A stretch of DNA of 64,000 nt, taken from Achromobacter sp. Root83 (GTDB lineage: Bacteria; Pseudomonadota; Gammaproteobacteria; Burkholderiales; Burkholderiaceae_B). Location: positions 62,984 through 126,983 of the forward strand of contig NZ_LMIU01000001.1 in NCBI RefSeq assembly GCF_001428845.1, in the 5' to 3' direction. Both the position numbers and the translations under genes were made by a program. Positions 15,061-23,985 of the stretch are shown here, one piece after another (positions within the stretch are counted from its first letter, which is position 1; every line of letters starts with the position of its first letter). The notes beneath the pieces are model-generated. The model searched no databases. It worked only from the letters and a program-made list of their open reading frames with translations, and was not told the origin of the DNA.

Positions 15061-16554
15061 ATGACGATTGCCGATGCCACGGTCGTGGCGGCGTTTGCGC
15101 GCTTGTGGAGCCAGCCCGGCTGGGCGGCGCGTCCCGCCATCGTGACCGCCGAGGAAACGCTGACCTATGCGGATCTGCGCCGCCGCGTGGGGCAGGCGGC
15201 GGGCGGGCTGCGTGCGGCCGGCGTCGCGCCGGGCCACTATGTGGCGGTCGCGATGGAACGCTCGCTGGCGCAGGTCGTGGCCATGCTGGGCGCGATGGCG
15301 GCGGGGGCTTGCCCGTGTCCGCTCGAACCGCGCCTGTCGGTCGCGGAAACGGCGCGCCGCGTGGCCGCGGTGGGCCTGACCTGGATGCTGCACGATGAGG
15401 CCAATGCGGCCAGCGCCGAAGCCTGCGGACTGGCGCCGGCGCGTCTGCTGCGGGCCGCCGATGTCGCCCAGGGCCCCGAAGACTGGTCGGGCTCGGGCGT
15501 CGCGCCGCGGGGGCCGGGCCTGCTGCTGTTCACCTCGGGCAGCACGGGCAATCCGAAGGGTGTGCTGCTGAGTCACCAGGGTCTGGCGAACAACGCGCGC
15601 GGCGTGCTGGCGCATACGGGCCTGACGCCCGCCGACCGCCTGCTGCATGTCATGCCGCTGCATCACACCAATGCGCTGAACAACCAGATATTCGCGCCGC
15701 TGCTGGCCGGCGCCAGCGTGGCGCTGGCCGGCCGGTTCCGGGCGGACGACATGCCCGGGCTGTTGACCGCGTTTCGCCCCACCATCATCACGGGCGTGCC
15801 CACCATGTACGCCCGCATGCTGGAACTGCCATTCGATCCGGCCGCCCTGGCCGGCCTGCGCTTCGCGCGCTGCGGTTCCGCGCCCATCACCGAGGCGCTG
15901 CATCGGCGCATAGAAGCGTTTCTGGGCTGCCCGCTGGTGGTGTCCTACGGCCTGTCGGAGGCCACCTGCACCTCCACCATGAACCCGCCCGCCGCGCGGC
16001 GCGTGGGGTCGGTGGGCACGGTGCTGGCCGGTCAGGAAGTGAGCTTGCGCCTGCCGGACGGCAGCCGGGCCGCGGCGGGCGGCGAGGGCGAGATCTGCAT
16101 CGCAGGCGACAGCCTGATGCTGGGCTATCTGGGCGTGGATGACGCAGACGATGGCGCGCCGGCGCTATTGCGCACGGGCGACCTGGGGCGATTCGACGAG
16201 CAAGGGTATCTGACCATCACCGGCCGCATCAAGGACGTCATCATCCGGGGCGGCGAGAACATCTCGCCGGCGTTGATCGAAGGCGTCGTGACCGGACTGC
16301 CCGGCGTGGCCGCCTGCTGCGTGGTGGGCGCGCCGGACGAGGACCTGGGCGAAGCGCCCGTGATCTTCGTGCAGCGCAACGGCGACGCCGCGCCCGACGC
16401 GCCGCGCATCCAGGCCGAAGTGCTGGCGCGCCTGGGCCGGATCTACGTGCCGCGCGAGGTCTTGTGGATCGAGCGCCTGCCCGAGAACGCGGTGGGCAAG
16501 GTCGACCGCAAGGCCCTGGCGCGGCAGGCCGCGGCCAAGGACGCCGTTCATTGA
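15061..16554 (+). CDS. AMP-forming acyl-CoA synthetase
   Basis: A 497-residue ANL-superfamily ligase that activates a carboxylic acid to its CoA ester with ATP. Motifs: P-loop LFTSGSTGNPKGVLLSH (about 159-175), SYGLSEATCTS, RTGDLGRFDEQGYLTITGR with the hinge, and the acylation lysine in NAVGKVDRK near the C-terminus. It is the last gene of the five-gene operon, 50 bp after subunit B, and probably performs the entry step of this pathway. The substrate is unknown. Confidence 0.92.
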   Translation: MTIADATVVAAFARLWSQPGWAARPAIVTAEETLTYADLRRRVGQAAGGLRAAGVAPGHYVAVAMERSLAQVVAMLGAMAAGACPCPLEPRLSVAETARRVAAVGLTWMLHDEANAASAEACGLAPARLLRAADVAQGPEDWSGSGVAPRGPGLLLFTSGSTGNPKGVLLSHQGLANNARGVLAHTGLTPADRLLHVMPLHHTNALNNQIFAPLLAGASVALAGRFRADDMPGLLTAFRPTIITGVPTMYARMLELPFDPAALAGLRFARCGSAPITEALHRRIEAFLGCPLVVSYGLSEATCTSTMNPPAARRVGSVGTVLAGQEVSLRLPDGSRAAAGGEGEICIAGDSLMLGYLGVDDADDGAPALLRTGDLGRFDEQGYLTITGRIKDVIIRGGENISPALIEGVVTGLPGVAACCVVGAPDEDLGEAPVIFVQRNGDAAPDAPRIQAEVLARLGRIYVPREVLWIERLPENAVGKVDRKALARQAAAKDAVH

Positions 16555-16558
16555 ACGG

Positions 16559-16597
16559 ACGGCGGCGGGCGCCCCTTGCCGCCCGGCGCCGTTATTC
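16559..16597 (+). terminator. Possible terminator after the CoA operon
   Basis: A GC-rich hairpin: CGGGCG (16566-16571) pairs with CGCCCG (16580-16585) and GGCG pairs with CGCC further out, with one mismatch between. It is followed by a weak TTATT tail and lies between convergent genes. Confidence 0.4.
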
Positions 16598-17563
16598 CAC
16601 CTTGCCTATTTTGTTCACCGCGGCTTCCAGCGATGCGGAATCTTTTTTCCAGTATTCGTCGAACGCCGGCGCGTCCAGGTATTGCACGGGGCTGCCGGTG
16701 CCGGCGATGCGGGTCTGCACGCCGGGGTCGTGAGCGATCTCCTTGACCGCCTGGCGCAGCCGGTCGATGACGGGTTGCGGCGTGCCGGCCAGGGCAAATA
16801 CGCCGGACCACTGCACGAAGCCGATGTCATAACCCTGCGATTTCAGCGATGGCACTTGCGGCAGGCTGTCGAGCTTGCCATCGCCCCAATGCGCCAGCGC
16901 CTTCACGCGTCCGCCCTGGATAAGCTGCATGACGCTGGACGGGCCGGTGGCGACCGCATCGACCTGCCCGCCCACCAGCGCCTGCACCGCGGGGCCCGCG
17001 CCCGTGAACGGCACGTGCATCATCTTGACCCCGGCCGCGCTCTGCAGCATCTCCATCGGCACGTGCATCGTGCCGTAGATGCCGGAACTGCCATAGCTCA
17101 GCTTGCCGCCCTGTTTCCGGGCCGCGTCGATGAACTCCCGCACCGTGTTGTACGGCGCGTCCGCCCGCACCACCAGCACGGTGGGATCCGCCGTGATCCG
17201 CGCGATGGGCACGAACTGTTCCAGTTGATAGGCAGGCTTGCGTTCCAGCAGGCGATCCGCCGCGGGCAGGATCGAAATGGACGACAGGCTCAGCAGCAGC
17301 GTGTAGCCATCCGGCTTGGCGCGCCCCGCCTGTCCTATGCCGATGGCGCCGCCCGCGCCGGCCTTGTTTTCAAGGACGATGGGCTGGCCCAGCTTGTCGC
17401 CCAGGGCCTGGGCCAGCGGCCGTGCGATGGTATCGGCGACGCCGCCGGGCGGGAACGGTACCACCATGGTCACGGCACGCTCGGGATAGCCGGCGGCCAT
17501 CGCGTTTGCCGCTCCGAACAATAGCAAGGCAGCCGCGGCCACCCCTTTGCAGCGCAGGTTCAT
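16592..17563 (-). CDS. Bug-family tripartite tricarboxylate transporter receptor
   Basis: A 323-residue periplasmic receptor. The signal peptide MNLRCKGVAAAALLLFGAAN is followed by a cleavage site near AMAAG. Family motifs are VVPFPPGGVADT, LENKAGAGGAIG, PDGYTLLLS and HVPFTGAGPAVQAL. AAAGGAG lies just before the start. It follows the FAH-family gene by 61 bp on the same strand, so the pair is likely an import-plus-hydrolysis unit controlled by the GntR regulator at 18686. It ends next to the convergent CoA operon. Confidence 0.93.
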   Translation of the reverse strand: MNLRCKGVAAAALLLFGAANAMAAGYPERAVTMVVPFPPGGVADTIARPLAQALGDKLGQPIVLENKAGAGGAIGIGQAGRAKPDGYTLLLSLSSISILPAADRLLERKPAYQLEQFVPIARITADPTVLVVRADAPYNTVREFIDAARKQGGKLSYGSSGIYGTMHVPMEMLQSAAGVKMMHVPFTGAGPAVQALVGGQVDAVATGPSSVMQLIQGGRVKALAHWGDGKLDSLPQVPSLKSQGYDIGFVQWSGVFALAGTPQPVIDRLRQAVKEIAHDPGVQTRIAGTGSPVQYLDAPAFDEYWKKDSASLEAAVNKIGKVE

Positions 17564-17624
17564 GTCTCACTCCTTTATGTATTTATGGACTGCGTCGCGC
17601 CGTGTTCACGCCAGGCGCGTTGGC

Positions 17625-18494
17625 TCAGACAAAGCGGTTTTCGATACTCCCGATGCCGTCGATCTCGATCCGCACCGTGTCCCCGTGCTTCAGGAATCGC
17701 GGCGGGTTGAGCCCCTGGCCCACGCCGGCGGGCGTGCCGGTGGCGATGACGTCACCCGGATACAGGGTGATGCCGCGCGAGCAGGTTTCGATCAGTGTGG
17801 GAATGTCGAAGATCAGGTCTTCGGTGTTGCCGTCCTGGCGCAGCTCGCCGTTCACCCAGCAGCGCACCCGGGTGTGCTGGCCGTCCAGTTCGTCGGCCGT
17901 GACCAGCCAGGGGCCCATGGGGCAGAAGGTGTCGAAGGATTTGCCCAGATCCCATTGCTGATGGCGCATCTGCACGTCGCGCGCCGTGACATCGTTGACC
18001 ACCGTATAGCCCATCACATGGCTCATGGCTTCGGCGCGGGAGATATCGCGGCCGCCCTTGCCGATCACGACGGCTAGCTCGGCCTCGTAGTCGATCTTGT
18101 CGGAGATGCCCTGGGGCAGCCGCACGTCCGCCCACGGCCCCACCACCGTCTGCGGCACCTTGGTGAATACGATGGGCCAGGATTCGGGGTTGGCGTCGTT
18201 GTCCTTGAACACGGAGTCGCGCAGTTCCTTGGCGTGGGCGTGATAGTTGCGCCCCACGCAGAACAGGTTGCGCCGCTGGGCGGGCAAGGGCGCTTCATGC
18301 TCGACTTGATCCCAGCGATACGACGGACCGGTCCTGGCCGGCAAGTCGCGGCCCTCGGCCAGCCATTCCACGGCCGTCAGCGCGCCCGCCGCCGCGAGTT
18401 CCCGGGGGAAGTCCAGGGCGGTCACCGCGCTGCCGTCCTCGGAGACCAGGCCCACCCGGCGCTCACCATCGATTCGAAATACCGCGATCTTCAT
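17625..18494 (-). CDS. Fumarylacetoacetate hydrolase-family protein
   Basis: A 289-residue FAH-fold enzyme. The core has FCVGRNYHAHAKE, the metal-binding IDYEAELAVVIGK, GYTVVNDVTARDVQ and the C-terminal PGDVIATGTPAGVG. These enzymes hydrolyse or decarboxylate acylpyruvate-like intermediates, with Mg or Mn bound by acidic residues. The substrate is unknown. AGGGAG before ATG 18494 supports the start. It is the first gene of an operon with the Bug receptor and divergent from a GntR gene, with operator-like repeats between. Confidence 0.92.
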   Translation of the reverse strand: MKIAVFRIDGERRVGLVSEDGSAVTALDFPRELAAAGALTAVEWLAEGRDLPARTGPSYRWDQVEHEAPLPAQRRNLFCVGRNYHAHAKELRDSVFKDNDANPESWPIVFTKVPQTVVGPWADVRLPQGISDKIDYEAELAVVIGKGGRDISRAEAMSHVMGYTVVNDVTARDVQMRHQQWDLGKSFDTFCPMGPWLVTADELDGQHTRVRCWVNGELRQDGNTEDLIFDIPTLIETCSRGITLYPGDVIATGTPAGVGQGLNPPRFLKHGDTVRIEIDGIGSIENRFV

Positions 18495-18530
18495 GCTTGC
18501 TCCCTGGGCGGCTGGCCGCCCTGTAATGGC

Positions 18531-18548
18531 ATACCAATAAATACCAAT
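18531..18548. promoter_or_regulatory. Double ATACCAAT site before the FAH operon
   Basis: ATACCAAT occurs at 18531-18538 and 18541-18548, exactly 10 bp apart, one helical turn. The complementary half-site occurs once near the GntR promoter at 18646. Binding by the GntR protein is inferred. Confidence 0.6.
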
Positions 18549-18645
18549 TGAGCATCAATTCAGGCCCAATTTCCGCAGAGCATAAACCAAATAAAACCTT
18601 CGAAGCCATGGGAATAATCCCGAGCTCAGGTTTTTATTGGACTGA

Positions 18646-18656
18646 TTTGGTATTAT
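18646..18656 (+). promoter_or_regulatory. Inverted half-site over the GntR gene -10 box
   Basis: TTTGGTAT (18646-18653) is the inverse of the ATACCAA half-site and overlaps a -10-like TATTAT (18651-18656), 30 bp before the GntR start codon. This is consistent with autorepression. Confidence 0.55.
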
Positions 18657-18685
18657 CTTGGCGCCAGGCCATTCAGGGAGCCAAC

Positions 18686-19354
18686 ATGGACAAAGCCTCC
18701 GCCATGCGCGCGGTCATCATCGAAAACCTGCAGTCCGGCATCTGGCCCGCCGGCCACCGGCTGCCGACGGAACGCGCCCTGAGCGAACAATTCGGCATCA
18801 GCCGTTCAACGGTGCGCCGCACTTTGTCGGCACTGAAGGACGAGGGCCTGATCTCGCAGCGGGTGGGCAGCGGCACGTACGCCAATCCGCCGTCCACGCT
18901 GACGCAGACCGAAGCGCTGCTGCGCGGCGAGGTGTTGGCCACCAGCCCGGCCGAGCTGATGGCCGCGCGCCTGGTTCTGGAGCCCGCCATCGCGGCGCTG
19001 GTGGTGCAGCATGGTTCACCGGCCGACTTCACCGCCATGCAGCATGCCTGCGACCAGGCGGAGGCCGCGGCCAGTTTTGAAGCCTTCGAAGTCTGGGACG
19101 CCAAGCTGCACGAACTGATGGCCACGGCCACCCACAATCTCTTCATTCAAAAGGTGTTTGCCTTGATGACGGCGGCGCGTTCACAAGCCACGTGGGGCGC
19201 CCTCAAGCGAAAAAGCCTGACGCCGGAACGGCGCCAGGCGTACCAGGCCGAGCATCGGGAGATCGTCGAGGCGCTGCATGACCGTGACGCCGAACGCGCC
19301 ATGGCGGCCGTTCGGCGGCATCTGTTGCACGTGAGGGATAACTTGCTGGGTTAG
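18686..19354 (+). CDS. GntR-family regulator, FadR subfamily (FCD domain)
   Basis: A 222-residue regulator with an N-terminal winged helix (PTERALSEQFGISRSTVRRTLSAL, then GLISQRVGSGTYAN) and an all-helical FCD effector domain ending in AMAAVRRHLLHVRDN. I start at ATG 18686 because CAGGGAG precedes it; the frame continues to 18548 but that part covers the promoter. It is divergent from the FAH/Bug operon, whose control region carries matching half-sites. Its stop overlaps the convergent amidase stop by 4 bp. Confidence 0.9.
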   Translation: MDKASAMRAVIIENLQSGIWPAGHRLPTERALSEQFGISRSTVRRTLSALKDEGLISQRVGSGTYANPPSTLTQTEALLRGEVLATSPAELMAARLVLEPAIAALVVQHGSPADFTAMQHACDQAEAAASFEAFEVWDAKLHELMATATHNLFIQKVFALMTAARSQATWGALKRKSLTPERRQAYQAEHREIVEALHDRDAERAMAAVRRHLLHVRDNLLG

Positions 19355-20652
19355 GCGTGCGGGCGCTTGCCGGCGCCGCGCGCATCCAGCAAGGGGTGAG
19401 CCAAGTCTGCCATGGCCAGCAGCGCGCCATCCCCGCCCTGTCTGCTCACCAGTTGCACGCCCAGCGGCAGGCCGTTGCCGGACCAGGCCGTGGGCAATTG
19501 CACGGCGGGCCATCCCAGCACCGACCAGACCCGGTTGAAGGTCGATTCGCCCGTGCTGGCCAGCCCGAACGGGGCCTCGCCGGCCGCGCCGGGGGTCAGG
19601 ATGAAGTCGAAGTCCGCAAGCGCCTGTTCGAACACGCGGCGTTCGCGTGCCGAGCGCTCCAGGGCCTCGCGATACTGCGCGGCATCAATCGCCAGACCGT
19701 CAGCGATCGCGCGGTGCAGCAGGGTGCTCAGGTCCCTTGGCCGCGCCCGGCCCAATGGCAGCAGCGTTCGCGCCAGTTCGTACAGCATGATTATTCGATG
19801 GCACTGCGCCAGCACGAGCAGGCTGGGCCCCATGGCGGCCGGCACGACCTCGTGGCCGGCATGGCGCAGTGCCGCCGCCGCGGCGTGCAGCACGCGCTCG
19901 GCTTGCGGTTCGAGCGGGCCCAGTTGTTCGGACGCCAGCAGCATGACGCGCCACGTGGCGGGCGGCGGTGCGGCCTGTCCCGGCAACAACACCCGTCCTA
20001 CGGCGATGGCGTCCGCCACATTGCGCGTGAACCAGCCCAGGCAGTCCAGGCTGGCGGCCACGGCGGCGACGCCGTCCAGCGGCACCGCGCCCACCGAGGT
20101 CTTGACGCCGACGACGCCGCAATAGGCCGCCGGGCGTATCACTGAGCCGCCCGTCTGCGTGCCCAGCGCCAGCGGAACCACGCCGGCGGCGACTGCGGCC
20201 GCGGATCCGCTGGACGATCCGCCAGGGGTACGGTCCGCGGCGTGGGGATTGCGAGTGGGACCGGGGTAAGAGAAGGCATGCTCGGCGGTCACCGTCTTGC
20301 CCACCGGCACTGCGCCCGCGGCACGCAGCAATGCCACGCATGCGGCGTCGCGCGCCGCTGGGTCCGGCCCGACGCCGGGCAGTCCCAGTCCGGTGGGCAT
20401 GCCGGCCACATCGATCACGTCCTTGACGCCCAGCGGCACACCCAGCAGGGGCAGGTCCGGGCCCGACGGCAGCCGGCGGTAGGCCGCGTCGACCTGCGCC
20501 GGTTCGAACCAGCTCCATGCCCGCAGCGCGGGCTCGCATCGGGCATGGGCCGAGATAAGGCCGCTGGCGATCCCGGCGGGCTTCAGGGTGTTCTGGCGCA
20601 GGGCGCGAGCGATGTCGTGCGCGCAGGCTTGAGATGGGTGTAGGGCTTGCAT
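19351..20652 (-). CDS. Amidase, amidase-signature family
   Basis: A 433-residue amide hydrolase. The Ser-cisSer-Lys triad of the family is visible: Lys in LGVKDVID, the cis-Ser in GGSSSGSAAAV, and the nucleophilic Ser region GTQTGGSVIRPAAYCGVVG. Its substrate may be a small amide or carbamoyl compound. The start at ATG 20652 has only a weak GGGG upstream. It is a single gene between the GntR gene (convergent) and the PrpF operon (divergent, 137 bp away), so its pathway is not shown by context. Confidence 0.9.
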   Translation of the reverse strand: MQALHPSQACAHDIARALRQNTLKPAGIASGLISAHARCEPALRAWSWFEPAQVDAAYRRLPSGPDLPLLGVPLGVKDVIDVAGMPTGLGLPGVGPDPAARDAACVALLRAAGAVPVGKTVTAEHAFSYPGPTRNPHAADRTPGGSSSGSAAAVAAGVVPLALGTQTGGSVIRPAAYCGVVGVKTSVGAVPLDGVAAVAASLDCLGWFTRNVADAIAVGRVLLPGQAAPPPATWRVMLLASEQLGPLEPQAERVLHAAAAALRHAGHEVVPAAMGPSLLVLAQCHRIIMLYELARTLLPLGRARPRDLSTLLHRAIADGLAIDAAQYREALERSARERRVFEQALADFDFILTPGAAGEAPFGLASTGESTFNRVWSVLGWPAVQLPTAWSGNGLPLGVQLVSRQGGDGALLAMADLAHPLLDARGAGKRPHA

Positions 20653-20789
20653 GGGCCCCAGTATGGGTCAGGCGCCGCGCCGGCGAGCGGTTCCGGGGGC
20701 ATGAAATTTCTTCGCGCCCCTCGCGCCAAATGCTCGTTTGCCTGCGGCACATCCTGGGGGCCAGACTTGCCAGCGCCAAGGAGGACACC

Positions 20790-21917
20790 ATGCGAGAATT
20801 TTCCGATCAACTGGGCCTGCGCTGCGTGCTGATGCGCGGCGGCACGTCCAAGGGGCCATTTTTCGTGGCCGAAGACCTGCCCGCGCCCGGCCCGCGCCGC
20901 GACGCCGCGCTGCTGCGCCTGATGGGCGCCGTGGAACCGCGCCGCATCGACGGCATCGGCGGCATCGACTCGCTCACCAACAAGGTGGCGATCATCGCCC
21001 GCAGCAGTATGCCGGATGTGGACGTGGACTATCTGTTCGCCCAGATCTGCGTACACAAGAACACCGTCGACTATTCGGTGAACTGCGGCAACATGCTGGC
21101 GGCGGTGGGACCCTTCGCCATCGATGAAGGGCTGGTGCCGGCGACAGGGGAATCCACCGAGGTGGCGATCTTCAACGTCAACACCCGCAAGCGCATCGTC
21201 GCGACGGTCCGCACCCGCGGCGGCCTCACGGTCTACGACGGCCAGGCCGCCATCGACGGCGTGGCCGGAAGCGCCGCGCCGGTGTGGCTGAAATTCCACG
21301 AGGTCGCGGGCGCCAAGACGGGCAAGCTGCTGCCCACGGGCCGGGCGGTCGACATGATCGAGGGCGTGCCGGTAAGCTGCGTCGACGCGGCAGTGCCGAT
21401 GGCCATCGTCGAGGCCTCGGCTTTCGGCATCACGGGCCATGAGACGGCCGAAGAGATAAACGCCCGCCCCGAGCTGCTTGCCCACGTCGAGCGGGTGCGT
21501 TGCGCCGCCGGCCTGGCGATGGGGCTGGGCGATGTGTCCAGGCTTGAAATGCCCAAGCTTGTGACGGTGGCGCCGCCGCTCAGAGGCGGAACCCTGAGCG
21601 CCAGGTATTTCATGCCGTACACCTGCCATACCTCGTTCGCGGTGACAGGAGCGGTATGCCTGGCCGCCGCCGCGCGGATTCCCGGTTCCGTGGCGGCGCG
21701 GGCCGGGGGGGAAGAAGGGTCGGGCAGCGTGGACATCGAGCACCCGGCGGGTACGCTGCAGGTGGGCATAGAGGCTGTCGATGGCGCGGCCGGCATCGAG
21801 ATCAGGTCGGCCAGCCTGCTGCGAACCGCAAGGCGCCTGTTCGCGGGAACCGTTTATTTACCCCAAGAGACCTTGGCGGCGTTCCAACCGGAAGCAACAG
21901 AGAAAACCACCCTATGA
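20790..21917 (+). CDS. PrpF-family isomerase (4-oxalomesaconate tautomerase-like)
   Basis: A 375-residue PrpF/GalD-type protein. The N-terminal RCVLMRGGTSKGPFF and SVNCGNMLAAVGPF, each with a key residue (Lys; Cys), and the C-terminal IEHPAGTLQVGIE are family signatures. Members move a C=C bond in aconitate-like or oxalomesaconate-like acids. GGAGGACACC before ATG 20790 supports the start. It overlaps the Bug gene by 4 bp, suggesting that the receptor takes up a matching di- or tricarboxylate. GalD activity is possible; no other gallate genes are near. Confidence 0.87.
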   Translation: MREFSDQLGLRCVLMRGGTSKGPFFVAEDLPAPGPRRDAALLRLMGAVEPRRIDGIGGIDSLTNKVAIIARSSMPDVDVDYLFAQICVHKNTVDYSVNCGNMLAAVGPFAIDEGLVPATGESTEVAIFNVNTRKRIVATVRTRGGLTVYDGQAAIDGVAGSAAPVWLKFHEVAGAKTGKLLPTGRAVDMIEGVPVSCVDAAVPMAIVEASAFGITGHETAEEINARPELLAHVERVRCAAGLAMGLGDVSRLEMPKLVTVAPPLRGGTLSARYFMPYTCHTSFAVTGAVCLAAAARIPGSVAARAGGEEGSGSVDIEHPAGTLQVGIEAVDGAAGIEIRSASLLRTARRLFAGTVYLPQETLAAFQPEATEKTTL

Positions 21918-22891
21918 AATCCATTCGCATTTTCTTGACCGCGGCCATGGGTATCGCCCTGGGCTGCGGCAATGCCGCGCTGGCGGCCGATACGTATCCT
22001 TCCGCGCCCATCCGGCTGGTGGTTCCGTTTCCCGCCGGCGGCGGCACCGACATTCTGGCTCGGGAGCTGGCGCGCGAACTGGACGAGCAGTGGGGCCAGC
22101 GCGTCGTGGTCGAGAACCGGCCGGGCGCGGGCGGCGCCATCGGCGCCACCGCGGTGGCGAACGCCAAGCCCGACGGCTACACCATGCTGATGACCACCGC
22201 GGGCGTTGCGGCCATCAATCCCAGCCTGTACAAGGCACTGACCTATGACCCGGACGCGCAGTTCACGCCGGTGAGCCGCGTGGCCGCCACGGTGTTCGGG
22301 GTGCTGGTGCATCCTTCGCTGCCGGTGAATTCAATGGAAGAACTCATCGCCCTGGCGAAAAGCAAGCCGGGCACGCTGACGTTCGGCTCGGCCGGCAACG
22401 GCGCGGCTGGCCATCTGCCGGCCGAACTGTTCCGGTCGATGGCGAAGGTCGACATACGCCATGTGCCTTATCGCGGCACGACCCCGGCGTTGAACGACCT
22501 GCTGGGCGGACAGATCTCAATGATGTTCGCCATCCTGGGACCGGCGGCGCCCTACGTCAAAGCGGGCAAGGTCAAGTTGCTGGCCACGACAGGCGCCACC
22601 CGTTCGACCAGTTTTCCCGACGTGCCCACCGTGGCCGAAGCCGGCCTGCCGGGTTATGTCGCGGACGAGTGGTGGGGCGTGGCGGCGCCCAAGGCCACGC
22701 CCGCGGCGGTCGTCGAAAAATGGAACGCGGCGATGCAGGCGTATGTGGCTCGGCCGGAAGTGCGGCAGAAGCTGATCGAGAGCGGCTACGAACCCGCCGC
22801 GGATTCGGTGGCGGCGTTCACCGAGCTGATCGCGGCGGACAAGGCCAAGTGGGGCAAGGTGGTGCGGGACGCGGCGGTCAGCATCGACTGA
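21914..22891 (+). CDS. Bug-family tripartite tricarboxylate transporter receptor
   Basis: A 325-residue periplasmic receptor. The signal peptide of about 24 residues ends AALA before ADTYPSAPIR. Motifs: VVPFPAGGGTDILAR, VENRPGAGGAIGA, PDGYTMLMTTAG and HVPYRGTTPALNDLLGG. It is translationally coupled to the PrpF-family gene (ATGA), so the ligand is probably an unsaturated polycarboxylate. Its 3' end faces the LysR gene, 23 bp away. Confidence 0.93.
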   Translation: MKSIRIFLTAAMGIALGCGNAALAADTYPSAPIRLVVPFPAGGGTDILARELARELDEQWGQRVVVENRPGAGGAIGATAVANAKPDGYTMLMTTAGVAAINPSLYKALTYDPDAQFTPVSRVAATVFGVLVHPSLPVNSMEELIALAKSKPGTLTFGSAGNGAAGHLPAELFRSMAKVDIRHVPYRGTTPALNDLLGGQISMMFAILGPAAPYVKAGKVKLLATTGATRSTSFPDVPTVAEAGLPGYVADEWWGVAAPKATPAAVVEKWNAAMQAYVARPEVRQKLIESGYEPAADSVAAFTELIAADKAKWGKVVRDAAVSID

Positions 22892-22914
22892 GGAGCGCCG
22901 GCGGGCCGGCCGAT

Positions 22915-23811
22915 TCAAGCGCCGGCCTGCTCCCGCAGCGCGTGCAGCAGCCGCGACGCCGCCGGAGTGGGAACGACGCCAGGATCCACCACCAGCCGCA
23001 GTTCGAAACTGGCCCAGTCGTCCGACAGGGCGATGAGCCGGACGTTGGCCGGCACATGCCAGGACGCGGGCGCGGCGGGCACCACCGCCACGCCCAGCCC
23101 CGCGCTCACCAGCGAGAACACCGCGGGAAAGCTGGTCACCTGCGTCGTCACCGCGGCGGCGTTGTCGGTCTGTCCGGCCGATGAGCCCGAAAACTGCGCC
23201 AGCGCGCTGCCCGCGGCGCGGGCAAGGTGCGGGTAGACCAGGGTCTCGGCATAGGTTACCGAGGCCCGGTGCGCCAATTCATGGCCGCCAGGCACCGCCA
23301 GCACCAGCGGCGTGCGCGTGTACGGCATGGAGACCAGGGCGCCCTTGTCGGCGCTGGCATGGGCAATGCCTATGTCCGCCGATCCATTGGCCACGGCCTC
23401 GGCCACGGCGGCGCTGGTGGCTTCCACCACCGATATGCGGATGGCGGGGAAGTCGGCCGAAAATCTGACCAGCAGTTCCGCCAGTCCCGCGGACAGGCCG
23501 GAAGTATTGGATGCCACCCGGACCTGGCCCGCGGTGCCTTCGGCAAAGCCGGCCAGGTCGGCATGCAGTTCCCGCAGTTGTTCCAGCACGCGTTCGCTGC
23601 GCTGTGCCACCTTGTGGCCGGCCGGGGTCAGGCATGCGCCTTCGGGCCGCCGCAGAAGCAGGGCGATCCCCAGTTGCGTTTCCAGTTCCAGGATGCGCTT
23701 GCTGGCGGCGGAGGCGGTCAGATGTATGGTTTCGGCGGCGCGCGCTACGCTGCCGGTCTCGTCGACCTTGCGCAGCAGTTGCAGTGTCAATAGGTCGAAT
23801 CGAGGGTTCAT
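22915..23811 (-). CDS. LysR-family transcriptional regulator
   Basis: A 298-residue LysR protein: an N-terminal winged helix (residues about 4-62; VARAAETIHLTASAASKRILELETQLG) and a type 2 periplasmic-binding effector domain (about 90-295). It is unusual in being convergent with the PrpF/Bug operon rather than divergent, so the target is not obvious. Upstream (23812-23985) there is no divergent gene, only the end of the threonate-type operon. It may act on the PrpF operon or elsewhere. Confidence 0.92.
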   Translation of the reverse strand: MNPRFDLLTLQLLRKVDETGSVARAAETIHLTASAASKRILELETQLGIALLLRRPEGACLTPAGHKVAQRSERVLEQLRELHADLAGFAEGTAGQVRVASNTSGLSAGLAELLVRFSADFPAIRISVVEATSAAVAEAVANGSADIGIAHASADKGALVSMPYTRTPLVLAVPGGHELAHRASVTYAETLVYPHLARAAGSALAQFSGSSAGQTDNAAAVTTQVTSFPAVFSLVSAGLGVAVVPAAPASWHVPANVRLIALSDDWASFELRLVVDPGVVPTPAASRLLHALREQAGA

Positions 23812-23985
23812 GCCGGCTGTCCGTGCGAGATGCGCTTTGCGTGTGCATGCCCGGCGGTGGCGCGGCCGGGAGGTTCCTCAATTCTACCGGCACGCATACG
23901 CGCAAGGGGGCTCGGCAGCCGCGTCGGTAGGCCTGCGCGCGATACGCCTGGGGGCGGTGTGTAGCGGGAAGAAGGGCGGCGGCCC

